A DNA stretch of 64,000 bases. Source: Eutrophocola sp965661105 (GTDB taxonomy: Bacteria > Pseudomonadota > Gammaproteobacteria > Pseudomonadales > Pseudohongiellaceae). Positions 1-9,131 of the stretch are shown one piece after another. Both the position numbers and the translations under genes were made by a program. Under the pieces are notes generated by a model. It was not told where the DNA came from. It saw nothing but the letters and a program-made list of their open reading frames with translations, and searched no databases. The DNA lies in contig CBFICR010000005.1 of the NCBI GenBank assembly GCA_965661105.1, positions 18,876 through 82,875 of the forward strand, given 5' to 3'. Positions within the stretch are counted from its first letter, which is position 1. Each line of letters opens with the position of its first letter.

Positions 1-2018
1 TTCCCATTATTGCCGATGCCTATGTCGATCCGGAATTTGGTACCGGCTGCGTCAAGATAACCCCGGCCCATGACTTTAATGACTACGAAGTAGGAAAACG
101 TCATGACCTGCCCATTATTAATATCCTCACCGTCGATGCCGCCATTAACGAGAATGCCCCGCAAGCCTACCGCGGTCTGGATCGCTTTGATGCCCGCAGG
201 CAGATTGTCAGGGATATGGAAACTGCCGGCCTGCTGGACAAAGTGGAGGACCATAAACTCAAGGTTCCCCGTGGCGATCGCAGTGGCGTGATCATTGAGC
301 CCTACCTCACCAATCAATGGTATGTAGCAGTGGAAAGTCTGGCCAAACCCGCCATTGAAGCGGTGGAAAACGGGGATATCGAATTCGTCCCCAAAAACTG
401 GGAAAACACCTATTTTTCCTGGATGCGTGACCTGCAGGACTGGTGCATCAGTCGCCAGCTCTGGTGGGGGCATCGCATACCGGCCTGGTACGATGAAGAA
501 GGCAATATTTTTGTTGGCCGCAGTGAGGCCCAGGTCCGTGAAAAATACAGTCTGACGGACGACCTGCCCCTGAAACAGGATGAAGATGTACTGGACACCT
601 GGTTTTCTTCTGCACTTTGGACATTTTCTACCCTTGGCTGGCCCGAAGATACCGAAGAGTTAAACACCTTTCACCCGACCAATGTGCTGGTCACGGCGTT
701 TGACATTATCTTTTTCTGGGTTGCCCGCATGATCATGATGACACTGAAATTCAGGGAGCAGATTCCGTTTCAGAAAGTCTATATCCATGGCCTTATTCGC
801 GATGGGGATGGCCAGAAAATGTCCAAATCAAAAGGTAATGTGCTGGATCCCATTGACCTGATTGATGGTATTGACCCGGAAAGTCTGGTGGCAAAACGCA
901 CCCAGGGACTGATGCGTCCACAGGATGCTGAAAAAATTGCCAAAAAAACCCGCAAGGAATTTCCCGACGGTATTCCCGCCTTTGGAACAGATGCCCTGCG
1001 CTACACTTTCTATTCCCTGGCCTCCACTGGCAGAGATATCAATTTTGATATGGGTCGCATCGAAGGCTACCGCAATTTTTGTAACAAAATCTGGAATGCG
1101 GCCCGTTACGTGTTCATGAATGTTGAAGGCCAGAAGGTCACTGAACCGAAAAGCGTGGAGGATTACTCCCAGGTCGATATCTGGATCAGATCCCGCCTGC
1201 AGCAAACACTGAAACAGGTAGAGGATGGTATTGCAGATTACCGCTTCGACCTGGTCTCACAGGCCATCTACGACTTTTTCTGGAATGAATACTGCGACTG
1301 GTACCTGGAGCTTTCCAAACCCGTACTATGGGATGACAATGCCTCCGCTGCTCAAAAAAATGCCACCCGTTATACCTTGCTGCATGTCCTTGAAAGCAGT
1401 CTGCGCATGCTGCACCCATTGATGCCTTTTATTACCGAGGAGATCTGGCAGAAAGCCGCTCCCGAGCTGGACATTAAAGGCTCCACAATTATGCTGCAAC
1501 CTTTCCCGGAGGTTGATACCAGCATTATTGATGAAAATGTCGACAAGGAAGTGGAGTGGATCAAGGGGGTTATCCTTGCTATCAGGAATATCCGCGGCGA
1601 GATGAATATTTCACCGGCCACTAATATCAATGTCCTGCTGACCAGTGGTACTGAACAGGATCGTAAAAACCTGGACAGTAACCAGCAATTTCTCATCAAG
1701 CTGGCGAAACTCGAATCAGTAAGTTGGCTCAACGATCCCCGACAGGCGCCGCCCTCTTCCATGCAGGTGGTAGGTGATATGGAAGTTCTGGTGCCAATGG
1801 CCGGTCTGATTGATGTGGAGGCTGAACTGGCACGTCTGGGTCGCGAACAGGACAAGCTTAACAAGGAAATTGCCAGGCTTGGCGGCAAATTGGGCAATGC
1901 CAAATTTGTTGATAACGCCCCGGCTGACGTGGTTGCCAGAGAAAAGGAAAAACTGTCTAATGCAGAAACAACCCTTAATCAGTTGAACGATCAGGTGACC
2001 AAACTAAAGTCATTGTGA
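1..2018 (+). CDS. valS: Valyl-tRNA synthetase, C-terminal part (5' end outside window)
   Basis: This enzyme charges tRNA-Val with valine in the cytoplasm. The frame is open from base 3 with no start, so only about the last 670 residues are present; full ValRS is usually 900-950 residues. The visible part begins in the CP1 editing domain (GTGCVKITPAHD near bases 42-75). It continues through the catalytic core with the KMSKS loop (QKMSKSKGN, bases 812-838), then the anticodon-binding helical domain, and ends in the charged coiled-coil arm typical of ValRS (about 1810-2018). The N-terminal HIGH motif lies upstream of the window. No frame disruption is visible and the identification is secure. 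Confidence 0.97.
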   Translation, partial: PIIADAYVDPEFGTGCVKITPAHDFNDYEVGKRHDLPIINILTVDAAINENAPQAYRGLDRFDARRQIVRDMETAGLLDKVEDHKLKVPRGDRSGVIIEPYLTNQWYVAVESLAKPAIEAVENGDIEFVPKNWENTYFSWMRDLQDWCISRQLWWGHRIPAWYDEEGNIFVGRSEAQVREKYSLTDDLPLKQDEDVLDTWFSSALWTFSTLGWPEDTEELNTFHPTNVLVTAFDIIFFWVARMIMMTLKFREQIPFQKVYIHGLIRDGDGQKMSKSKGNVLDPIDLIDGIDPESLVAKRTQGLMRPQDAEKIAKKTRKEFPDGIPAFGTDALRYTFYSLASTGRDINFDMGRIEGYRNFCNKIWNAARYVFMNVEGQKVTEPKSVEDYSQVDIWIRSRLQQTLKQVEDGIADYRFDLVSQAIYDFFWNEYCDWYLELSKPVLWDDNASAAQKNATRYTLLHVLESSLRMLHPLMPFITEEIWQKAAPELDIKGSTIMLQPFPEVDTSIIDENVDKEVEWIKGVILAIRNIRGEMNISPATNINVLLTSGTEQDRKNLDSNQQFLIKLAKLESVSWLNDPRQAPPSSMQVVGDMEVLVPMAGLIDVEAELARLGREQDKLNKEIARLGGKLGNAKFVDNAPADVVAREKEKLSNAETTLNQLNDQVTKLKSL

Positions 2019-2071
2019 TTGAGTAATTTTTTCTGTATCAAGGTCTGTATCAAGGCCATAAATGGATTTTT

Positions 2072-2122
2072 CGCGTTTAAAACCGCTCCTGGAGCAACTG
2101 TTCACAAGAGACTTTAAACGCG
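2072..2122. repeat. Inverted repeat between valS and the HNH nuclease gene
   Basis: A perfect 10-bp inverted repeat, CGCGTTTAAA at 2072-2081 and TTTAAACGCG at 2113-2122, flanks 31 bases. Inside is a smaller GCTCC-T-GGAGC dyad. It sits 44-94 bases upstream of the nuclease ATG, so it could be an operator or an mRNA leader hairpin. It has no following T-run, so it is not a classical terminator. The role is inferred only from position. Confidence 0.45.
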
Positions 2123-2165
2123 GGAAAGTAAACCTGAATCTCAACTTGTTAGTCAGGAGAGCAAC

Positions 2166-2942
2166 ATGCCGAACCTGAAAAAAATTATCCTGCTGGTTTT
2201 ACCCGGGCTGTTAATCAGCCTGCCCTGGTCACCCCTGCAGGCGCATCTGGACAAGAATACCGATCGTAATGGCGGGCACTGGGATTTATTTGGCGATTAC
2301 CACTGTCATCAGGCAGGATGCCGGATGGCCCCCTCTCGCTATAACATCATGTCACGCCGACCACAGCTCTCCAACCGCGACCAGGATCTGTTTTATCTTG
2401 AAGAAGACTGGCCGCACTGGATGCTGGTAGGAAGTTGCCAGACGGTTCGCATCCAGATACTTCAGGCCACCAGCCAGGTACCTGTTACCTGGACCAACCC
2501 GCGCGAATGTGAAATTCGTGAGGGCAGATGGATAGACCCCTATAGCGGGGAAGAGTTTGAACGTGCAGCCCGTCTGGAGATTGACCATATTATTCCACTT
2601 GCCTACGCCAACGCTGCGAATGGCTTCCAGTGGGATGACAACAAACGCATGCAATTCGCCAATGATCCCCTGAACCTGATCCCGGTCAGTCGTGACAGCC
2701 ATCGCGACAAACGTGATCGTGGTATTGGCAACTGGCGTCCGGACCAGGAAGCTTTTCATTGTGAATATGCAGCTGCCTGGCGCGATGTGTCCACTAAATA
2801 TGATCTGGAGCTATTTCAGCGTGATCGCAGCCGTATGAACACCATCCTCAAGGATTGTGATATCCCGGAGCGTGATTTTGGCGATGAAGACGGTAAAACA
2901 GATATTGAAATACGGGCTGGTGGCATTCCGATTCCCCTGTAA
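2166..2942 (+). CDS. Secreted HNH-type nuclease with N-terminal YHYH-like motif
   Basis: A 258-residue protein with a clear Sec signal peptide (KKIILLVLPGLLISL, cleavage probably after LQA near residue 27). The mature N-terminus has a GGHWDLFGDYHCH motif (residues about 35-48), resembling the YHYH/YHCH metal-binding-like motif of small exported proteins. The C-terminal half carries an HNH/DUF1524-type nuclease core: EIDHIIPLAYA with His near 141, then NDPLNLIPVSRDSHRDKRD and the GNWRP motif. Exported DUF1524-family proteins of this layout are thought to be nucleases; substrate and role (nutrient DNA use or competition) are not shown here. The start follows a good AGGAG site (2155-2159). It stands alone between valS and a cold-shock-domain gene. 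Confidence 0.8.
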   Translation: MPNLKKIILLVLPGLLISLPWSPLQAHLDKNTDRNGGHWDLFGDYHCHQAGCRMAPSRYNIMSRRPQLSNRDQDLFYLEEDWPHWMLVGSCQTVRIQILQATSQVPVTWTNPRECEIREGRWIDPYSGEEFERAARLEIDHIIPLAYANAANGFQWDDNKRMQFANDPLNLIPVSRDSHRDKRDRGIGNWRPDQEAFHCEYAAAWRDVSTKYDLELFQRDRSRMNTILKDCDIPERDFGDEDGKTDIEIRAGGIPIPL

Positions 2943-3210
2943 AATGCATCCGGGCCACTTGAGCACCCAGCCCCTTTAAACATCTCTCTTGAAAATGTTA
3001 CCATCTGCAACTTGCTGCATTGCGTGGTGGTTTTTAAGTGTTATTTACCATTGCTTGATACTTGGTTTCATACTAGGTTTTATACTTATCTTTATACCTG
3101 GTCATCACTGTCATCAATATTTATTACCTCCATCGTTGCAGACAAACAAAAAAATAAAATAAACATTAATAATAAAAAAAGAAAATCATCTTTTTCAAAA
3201 AGAGCTAATC

Positions 3211-3678
3211 ATGAACATCAAAATTATCATTGCTTCAATAATCGTAGCGATAGTACTTTCTGCTATTTCTTTTTTCATCGGCTTATATAATTTTTTACCC
3301 GAGCCACTGACCGTCTTTGCTGTTTCTCTATTGGGCGGCTGTTTAACCAGTTTCTGGATTTGTTCCGCAGAAGGCCTTATTAAAGACACCAGCTCCTCCA
3401 GAAAAAAAACCTCTCGTAAAAAGGGCAACAAGAGAAAAAAAGAGGATAAACCTGTCGTTATCAGTGGCGGGCCGCGGGAAACCGGTAGCGTTAAATGGTT
3501 TAGTGCCAGCAAGGGATTTGGCTTTATTACCCGGGATAGTGGAGATGATATTTTTGTCCACTTCAGATCCATAGTCGGAGATGGACACAGAATACTGCGG
3601 GAAGGTCAGCGCGTAAATTTTGCCGTTACTGAAGGTGACAAAGGCTTGCAGGCTGAGGAAGTCGCTGCCGAGAATTAA
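3211..3678 (+). CDS. Membrane-anchored cold-shock-domain protein
   Basis: A 155-residue protein. Two hydrophobic segments (about residues 4-24 and 33-53) are followed by a very basic linker (SSSRKKTSRKKGNKRKK) and a C-terminal cold-shock domain. Both nucleic-acid-binding motifs are present: KGFGFI (RNP1) and DIFVHF (RNP2), within GSVKWFSASKGFGFI. Free cold-shock proteins are about 70 residues, so this is a CSD tethered to the inner membrane; it probably binds RNA or single-stranded DNA at the membrane, but its target is unknown. The 268-base region upstream is AT-rich with repeated TTATAC-like words and could be a long leader. An overlapping frame beginning at 3012 has no family features and is not called. 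Confidence 0.85.
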   Translation: MNIKIIIASIIVAIVLSAISFFIGLYNFLPEPLTVFAVSLLGGCLTSFWICSAEGLIKDTSSSRKKTSRKKGNKRKKEDKPVVISGGPRETGSVKWFSASKGFGFITRDSGDDIFVHFRSIVGDGHRILREGQRVNFAVTEGDKGLQAEEVAAEN

Positions 3679-3771
3679 TCGCTAAACCCCTGCAACTTGA
3701 ATTGGCGTGCATTAAAGATTGGTTTTATTAGTAGTTTTTTATTGCTAACTCTTTATTGCTAACACTTATCG

Positions 3772-3981
3772 CTAGTAATGCGGGGGTTTTTCGTCCTGCT
3801 GCTCCGTCTCTACAGACGCCTCAAGAACTTTCAGGTTATCCCCCAGCATTTCCAGTCTGCGGCCTAGTCTATCAAGCTGTTTTTGCTGGTCAGTAATCAC
3901 ATCATTGAGCTCTGCAATGGTGCGGTCCTGAAATTCCAGGCGGGTTTGAATTTCAATAATAAGATCATCACTGTTTGACAT
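3772..3981 (-). CDS. slyX: SlyX family protein
   Basis: A 69-residue, mostly coiled-coil protein (LEFQDRTIAELNDVITDQQK) ending in the EKPPHY tail that is characteristic of SlyX. Its molecular function is not known. A start five codons further upstream is possible, but the ATG at 3981 is preferred because it overlaps the stop of the upstream hydroxylase gene by one base (TGATG), which implies translational coupling. Confidence 0.9.
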   Translation of the reverse strand: MSNSDDLIIEIQTRLEFQDRTIAELNDVITDQQKQLDRLGRRLEMLGDNLKVLEASVETEQQDEKPPHY

Positions 3982-4661
3982 CAGGTATCGGCCCATTCTC
4001 GCAACAGATTATGATAAACCCCTGCCAGGTTTGTCAGGGCGCTCTGGTCAGGTGTGTCCTTTGCTATTTTCTGAATCGCGTTGTCCAGTTCAAAAAGCAT
4101 GGTTCTTTGATGATCACTACGCACCATACTCTGGATCCAGAAAAAAGCCGCCAGGCGCTTCCCACTGGTCACCGGTTTAACGTGATGAATACTGGTGCCG
4201 GGATAAAGGATCATATCACCAGCAGCCAGTTTTATTTCCGAGGGCCCGTTATTGTCTTCAATGACCAGCTCCCCCCCCTGATAACTTCCCGGATCTGACA
4301 AAAACACGGTAGCAGACAGATCAGTGCGAACCCGGTAAGGCGTTCCCGTCACCGGGCGGATAGCTCCATCAACATGACTGCCATAATGACCGTCATTTTC
4401 ATAACAGTTAAACAGCGGTGGCACTATTTTTAAAGGCAGTGCGGCTGCAGTAAAAGTCGCATTGCCATCCAGCGCCCTGATGATGATTTCACCAAGCTCC
4501 CTGGCCAGTGGATGATTATCTGGCAACTGCGCATTCGACTTTACCGCTGCCGATAAATAGCCGGCGCTGCCGCGACCATCAGACCAGTGAGTTTCAGCCA
4601 ACCGCGACCGGCAAGTTTCTACTTGCTCGCCAGTTAAAACCCCTGATAAATGCAGAATCAT
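3981..4661 (-). CDS. piuC: Fe(II)/2-oxoglutarate-dependent PKHD-type hydroxylase (PiuC/YbiX family)
   Basis: A 226-residue cytoplasmic dioxygenase of the PKHD hydroxylase family. The iron ligands fall at the family positions: His96 and Asp98 in GSHVDGA and a distal His at 159-160 in GTSIHHVKPV, followed by the 2-oxoglutarate-binding Arg in GKRLAAFFW. In other gammaproteobacteria the gene sits next to siderophore receptors such as PiuA/Fiu, as here: the receptor gene ends five bases upstream. The protein is thought to act in iron acquisition, probably by hydroxylating an iron-carrier compound, but the substrate is not established. It is followed by slyX with a 1-base overlap. Confidence 0.93.
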   Translation of the reverse strand: MILHLSGVLTGEQVETCRSRLAETHWSDGRGSAGYLSAAVKSNAQLPDNHPLARELGEIIIRALDGNATFTAAALPLKIVPPLFNCYENDGHYGSHVDGAIRPVTGTPYRVRTDLSATVFLSDPGSYQGGELVIEDNNGPSEIKLAAGDMILYPGTSIHHVKPVTSGKRLAAFFWIQSMVRSDHQRTMLFELDNAIQKIAKDTPDQSALTNLAGVYHNLLREWADT

Positions 4662-4666
4662 AAAAA

Positions 4667-6868
4667 TCAGTAATCCAGATTAATGGCAAAAACGCCGCCA
4701 ATACCTGGCCCGGGAACGACATGCCAGGGATGCAATTGATCGAAATAATACTCATCAGTAAGATTGGTCAGGTTGACTTTGATAGTGATGTTATCGGAAT
4801 ACTGATATTTCATCATTGCATCCAATGCCCAGTAATCTCCGGCAAACTTACTGTTGCTAACAACCCTTTCGTCCAGATAACGGGTACCAATACCGTAATC
4901 AAGCCGCTCACCCTGGGTCCAGTTAATCCAGAAGGAAAAGGAGTTCTCCGCCACATTGTCCATCCTGCCGGTATTACCTGTCAGAAGGTTTTCCTGTTTG
5001 TCATCCAGCCTGGTGTAACCGGTGGTGAAATGAAGAATCTCACCCAGACCGCCACTTAGATTGACAGAAAAGCCATTAATTTCCTGCTCCCCCGCCAGGG
5101 TATTGAAGCCGGGATTAAGTGGATCAGAAACCCGGGCATTTTTCTTGGTGATCCTGAATAAGGCCGCATCCAGCTGCAGACGATCATTCAACAGATTCCA
5201 TTTGGACCCCAGTTCCAGGCTTTCATTTTCCTCCGGTTCAAGGAAAACATTGCTGGTAGTCAAAGCACGACCGCTGCTGACGAAAGAAAGTGATTCGCCG
5301 GAAGGATTAAAGGAGGTTCCCCATCCCAGGTAAATGGTGCCATCTGCTACTGGCTTATAAACCAAAGCGGTGCGATAGCTGGTTTCAATGTCCTTGGTAA
5401 TCACCTGCCCGCTACTGGTCTGGCTCCCGTCAACATCAAAACGGTATTCTGTATAGTTGTTGGTAAAGCGATCCCGGCGCAGGCCCAGACTAAGCTGCCA
5501 CTGATCGCCAAATTTTATGGTGTCGAGAAAATAAGCCGCCAGTGTGTCACTGCTGGCATCGGATCGCAGGCGGGTCGCCGTCACGCCGTTATAGGAACCA
5601 CCCGGGTTTGCCAGATTCGTGGCAGGCACAGCAATGCCATAATCAAACCAGGGAGTTTGCGAGGCAAAGCCAAAGGTCGGATCAGAAGATTCTTCGGCGG
5701 ACTCAATCCCGCTAATGACCGTGTGTTCAAGCAAGCCGGTAGTAAAATCTGCACGCAGATTGACCTGGCCCTGGAGCATGCGCTCATTACTGTCACCGGT
5801 AAAAATCATTCGGTGAACGGTAACGGACTCGGGCGCATCAGTGCGCGTCACGTCAGGCCCGACCTGCGGCTCGGTAATAAAACTGCTGCGCGAATAATCA
5901 GCATAGCGCAACTGGGTATTCAGGGAAAACGTCTCGTTAAAACGATGATCCAGAATTACTGAGCTGACATCGGCCCGGGTCTCCAGAAAGTCAGTTTCAA
6001 AGCCGTAAAAATTTTCCCGGTTCACCGCGGCGGGTTCACCCTGAATCCATGGCAAGCCGTAATCCGGCGTACTGTCACTTTGCAGGTGCATATAATTGAG
6101 CGTCAGCTGTGTGGCATTTCCCAATGCAAGACTGAGGCTGGGGGCCACGCCATAGCGTTCGGTTTCCACAACATCACGTCCCGGAACATCGGCTTTATGA
6201 CCAAGCAGATTGACGCGAAAGGCGGCATCACGACCAAGATCCAGCGGCTGGTTAAAATCAGCCGTAATTCTTCTGGTGTTGGCATTGCCAAAATTCATAT
6301 GCAGTTTACGTAATTCCTGCTGTACCGGTTTTTTGGTGCTCTGGTTTATGACCCCTCCCGTGGAACCGCGCCCAAATACCATGGAGGAAGAACCCAGCAG
6401 GACCTCAACAGTATCCAGATTAAATGGATCCCGGGCATAACTTCCCAGGTCACGCATGCCGTCCAGAAACATGTCATTGCGGGACGAGAAGCCACGAATA
6501 TTCGGGTTATTGCCTTGCCAACTGAATTCTCCGGCACCCAGGGTGATACCAGGCACATTACGCAAGGCATCATCCAGGCTCATGGCATTACGGTCTTCCA
6601 TCAGCTCTGATGAGATAGTCGTCACCGACTGCGGAGTATCCAGTAATGGTTCCGTAAATTTTCCAATGGAGGATTCATCAATCAGATAAGGGCTACGACC
6701 AGTATCCTCGACAATAATCTCCTCAACAGACTGCTGCTGGGAATAGACCTGCCCGGCCAATATCAGATTACTGCCCGCACCCAGCAAGGCCTGTGAAATG
6801 AAACGGCGCAAGGTTGAGGGTTTTTTCCTGAAAGACTTAACAGCAGCTTTTGACTTTAGCCCGGACAT
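4667..6868 (-). CDS. TonB-dependent siderophore receptor (Fiu/PiuA-like)
   Basis: A 733-residue outer-membrane receptor. An N-terminal leader region (FRKKPSTLRRFISQALLGAG) is followed by the plug domain (DTPQSVTTISSELMEDR, DALRNVPGITLGAGE, NIRGFSSRNDMFLDGMRD) and a long beta-barrel ending in the aromatic C-terminal signature (VFAINLDY). It should import ferric catecholate-type siderophores using TonB energy. The ATG at 6868 is chosen over one ten codons upstream because AGGAG lies at 6874-6878. I looked for a Fur box in the 180 bases before the gene and found no convincing match, so iron regulation is inferred from the family only. Confidence 0.93.
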   Translation of the reverse strand: MSGLKSKAAVKSFRKKPSTLRRFISQALLGAGSNLILAGQVYSQQQSVEEIIVEDTGRSPYLIDESSIGKFTEPLLDTPQSVTTISSELMEDRNAMSLDDALRNVPGITLGAGEFSWQGNNPNIRGFSSRNDMFLDGMRDLGSYARDPFNLDTVEVLLGSSSMVFGRGSTGGVINQSTKKPVQQELRKLHMNFGNANTRRITADFNQPLDLGRDAAFRVNLLGHKADVPGRDVVETERYGVAPSLSLALGNATQLTLNYMHLQSDSTPDYGLPWIQGEPAAVNRENFYGFETDFLETRADVSSVILDHRFNETFSLNTQLRYADYSRSSFITEPQVGPDVTRTDAPESVTVHRMIFTGDSNERMLQGQVNLRADFTTGLLEHTVISGIESAEESSDPTFGFASQTPWFDYGIAVPATNLANPGGSYNGVTATRLRSDASSDTLAAYFLDTIKFGDQWQLSLGLRRDRFTNNYTEYRFDVDGSQTSSGQVITKDIETSYRTALVYKPVADGTIYLGWGTSFNPSGESLSFVSSGRALTTSNVFLEPEENESLELGSKWNLLNDRLQLDAALFRITKKNARVSDPLNPGFNTLAGEQEINGFSVNLSGGLGEILHFTTGYTRLDDKQENLLTGNTGRMDNVAENSFSFWINWTQGERLDYGIGTRYLDERVVSNSKFAGDYWALDAMMKYQYSDNITIKVNLTNLTDEYYFDQLHPWHVVPGPGIGGVFAINLDY

Positions 6869-7048
6869 GACTTCTCCTGTAAAAACACAGATTGGCAAAA
6901 TTCCGGCAGTATAGCGGATCCCAAGTTGCTATTCGATCCATAGCCCGAATTTCTCATAGTCATCAAGCGGTTTTATTACTACGACTTATCTGTAATAATT
7001 TCACCTCAAAAGTAGCAGTGCACCCATTTACGGAAGAAAACATCACCT

Positions 7049-8227
7049 ATGGCTTCCCAAAGTCCCAAACCCCCGATTCGCTGGCTAAATCTTGCCGTCC
7101 TCGGCCTGCCCATTCTTGTGGTACTCACGCTGGTGCCCTGGTATGGCATGAATTATGGCTATGACCTGTATGAATGGGCCTGGTGCCTGGCTTTGTTAAT
7201 CTTTTGTGAAATGTCCATCACCGCCGGATATCACCGCCTTTGGTCACACAAGGCCTATCAGGCTCACCCCATTCTGAAGTTTATTTTTGCCCTGGGCGGC
7301 GCCTGTGCCTTGCAGAATGACTGCATCACCTGGGCCTCGGATCACCGCCGTCATCATCTTCATGTGGATGACAATGAAAAAGACCCCTACTCAGCCGGGA
7401 ATGGCTTCTGGTATTCGCATTTTGAATGGATGATTCGGGATTTTGAGAGCACAAAAGAGGACACCAGCAATGTAAAGGATCTGCTGGCAGATCCGATTCT
7501 GGTCTGGCAACGCAAGCATTATCTGGCATTATTGCTGATAATGAATGTGGCCATACCTGCCCTCATTGGCTTTCTTCACGGCGATATCTGGGCGAGCCTG
7601 CTACTGGCCGGTTTCCTGCGCCTGGTGCTCAGTCAGCACTTCACTTACCTGATTAATTCAGCGGCGCATATCTGGGGCAGCCGTGATTATGACCCGCAAC
7701 AGACAGCCCGTGACAACTGGTTTATTTCACTGTTTACCTTTGGCGAGGGTTATCACAACTATCATCACACTTTCGCCTGGGATTATCGCAATGGCATCAA
7801 GTGGTATCACTGGGATCCCACCAAGTGGCTGATCAAGTTCTGCTCCTGGATAGGGCTTACCTACAATCTGCGCCAATGTTCTGTCTATAGACAGGAGCTC
7901 AAGCGCCTGCAGGTGCAATATAACCATGCTCTGATTACCTGTGAAAAAGTAATCGACTCCCCTTCCTGGCGTGAAAAGCTCGAACTTGAATATAACCAGT
8001 TGGTGGAAACGCTGAATCATTGGGCCGAACTCAAGCAACAGTGGTACCAGGCAAAATCCGCCCAGTTATCCACCGACTTACATGAAAAATTTCATGACAT
8101 GGATGTGGAAAGCCTGCGCCTGCGCTACCGACTTTTAAAAGTTGAACTGGAAGGGAAACGCCGCAATTGGCAGGCGCTGCTGAATACTTTCACGTCCCTC
8201 CCCTCGCCAACACCACAGTCCGTCTAG
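7049..8227 (+). CDS. Acyl-CoA/acyl-lipid delta-9-type fatty acid desaturase
   Basis: A 392-residue integral membrane di-iron desaturase. All three histidine boxes are present: HRLWSH, HRRHH (in ASDHRRHHLHVD) and HNYHH (in GEGYHNYHHTF). Hydrophobic hairpins lie at about residues 10-70 and 160-200. It introduces a double bond into saturated acyl chains, adjusting membrane fluidity. The C-terminal 100 residues form a Leu/Glu/Lys-rich, probably coiled-coil extension not needed for catalysis. It is followed after 10 bases by miaE, so the two are probably cotranscribed. Confidence 0.93.
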   Translation: MASQSPKPPIRWLNLAVLGLPILVVLTLVPWYGMNYGYDLYEWAWCLALLIFCEMSITAGYHRLWSHKAYQAHPILKFIFALGGACALQNDCITWASDHRRHHLHVDDNEKDPYSAGNGFWYSHFEWMIRDFESTKEDTSNVKDLLADPILVWQRKHYLALLLIMNVAIPALIGFLHGDIWASLLLAGFLRLVLSQHFTYLINSAAHIWGSRDYDPQQTARDNWFISLFTFGEGYHNYHHTFAWDYRNGIKWYHWDPTKWLIKFCSWIGLTYNLRQCSVYRQELKRLQVQYNHALITCEKVIDSPSWREKLELEYNQLVETLNHWAELKQQWYQAKSAQLSTDLHEKFHDMDVESLRLRYRLLKVELEGKRRNWQALLNTFTSLPSPTPQSV

Positions 8228-8237
8228 ATCAGGAGAA

Positions 8238-8822
8238 ATGGATTTCTCATTAAAACAAGCCACCTCGAGCGCATGGCTGGAAACGGTCATGGCTGATTTT
8301 GACAGTTTCCTGCTGGACCATGCCAGCTGCGAGAAAAAAGCTTCGGGGATGGCCATTTCGATGATCTCACACTACCCTGACAAACCTGAACTGGTCAGGC
8401 AAATGCTTAACCTTGCTGTCGAAGAGCTCAATCATTTCCGGGATGTCATCAGGTTAATACTGGAGAAAAAACTGACACCCGGCTCAGATCAAAAAGACGA
8501 CTATATATATAGACTGCACAAGGCCATGGACAAGGGAAAAGAGGCCTATATGCTGGACCGACTTATTATTGCCAGTATTGTAGAGGCCCGCGGCGCAGAA
8601 CGTTTCGGCATGATTGCCCGCGCGTTGCCTGAGGACAGAGACCCAAAACTGAAGCGTTTTTACCTTGCCATCACCGATTCCGAAAGCCGTCACTATCAAT
8701 TGTTTCTTACACTGGCGGAAACCTATTTTTCAGAAGCAATGATTACTCCCCGCCTGAATGAATTATTGGAAATCGAAGCTGCAATAGTCCGGGAACTGCC
8801 ATTGCGAGCCGCACTCCATTAG
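8238..8822 (+). CDS. miaE: tRNA 2-methylthio-N6-isopentenyladenosine hydroxylase
   Basis: A 194-residue ferritin-like di-iron monooxygenase that hydroxylates the isopentenyl group of ms2i6A37 in tRNA, using O2. Di-iron ligand motifs are visible: CEKKASG, EELNHFRDV, EARGAERF and ESRHYQLF, giving the paired Glu and ExxH pattern of MiaE. It lies directly behind the desaturase, another O2-dependent di-iron enzyme. Confidence 0.92.
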   Translation: MDFSLKQATSSAWLETVMADFDSFLLDHASCEKKASGMAISMISHYPDKPELVRQMLNLAVEELNHFRDVIRLILEKKLTPGSDQKDDYIYRLHKAMDKGKEAYMLDRLIIASIVEARGAERFGMIARALPEDRDPKLKRFYLAITDSESRHYQLFLTLAETYFSEAMITPRLNELLEIEAAIVRELPLRAALH

Positions 8823-9131
8823 ACCACTGCTACCAATTACAGCTCTTAAATTCGTTTCATTTTCTTTCCACATTATGCGGAGCTTTTCCCATTGCTTCTC
8901 CATACCACTGCAGGTAAGATGCCAGCGAAAATAATGACTCATGAGTCATATTTATATTTTCACTAAAAAGTGAACTTTATCAGTTGCTTGACCGTAAAAA
9001 AGAGCAATCCGGGAGTGTCTCTTTTGTTCCTGCATTGCAGGCCAAAAGATAAAACATTGAAAAACGCCCTTTGCGTTAAGACGATGCAAAATTTACCAAG
9101 CGGCAATAATTACTAAAAAAGGATCAAATCC
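8823..9131. promoter_or_regulatory. Leader region of the RND efflux operon with palindromes
   Basis: This 309-base gene-free stretch precedes the efflux operon. It contains a perfect 16-bp palindrome, ATGACTCATGAGTCAT (8934-8949), followed after 9 bases by a second dyad TTCACT/AGTGAA with a 4-base loop (8959-8974). A smaller AACGC/GCGTT dyad lies near 9063-9078. Such symmetric elements are typical of operators for TetR- or MarR-like dimers, but no regulator gene lies next to the operon. I did not find a convincing sigma-70 promoter. Confidence 0.4.

Noticed and set aside
3012..3290. Open frame of 92 codons upstream of and overlapping the cold-shock-domain gene
   Set aside because: AT-rich, no ribosome site or family features, and it runs into the real gene in another frame.
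6869..7048. Fur box before the siderophore receptor
   Set aside because: No stretch gives a convincing match to the 19-bp Fur consensus.
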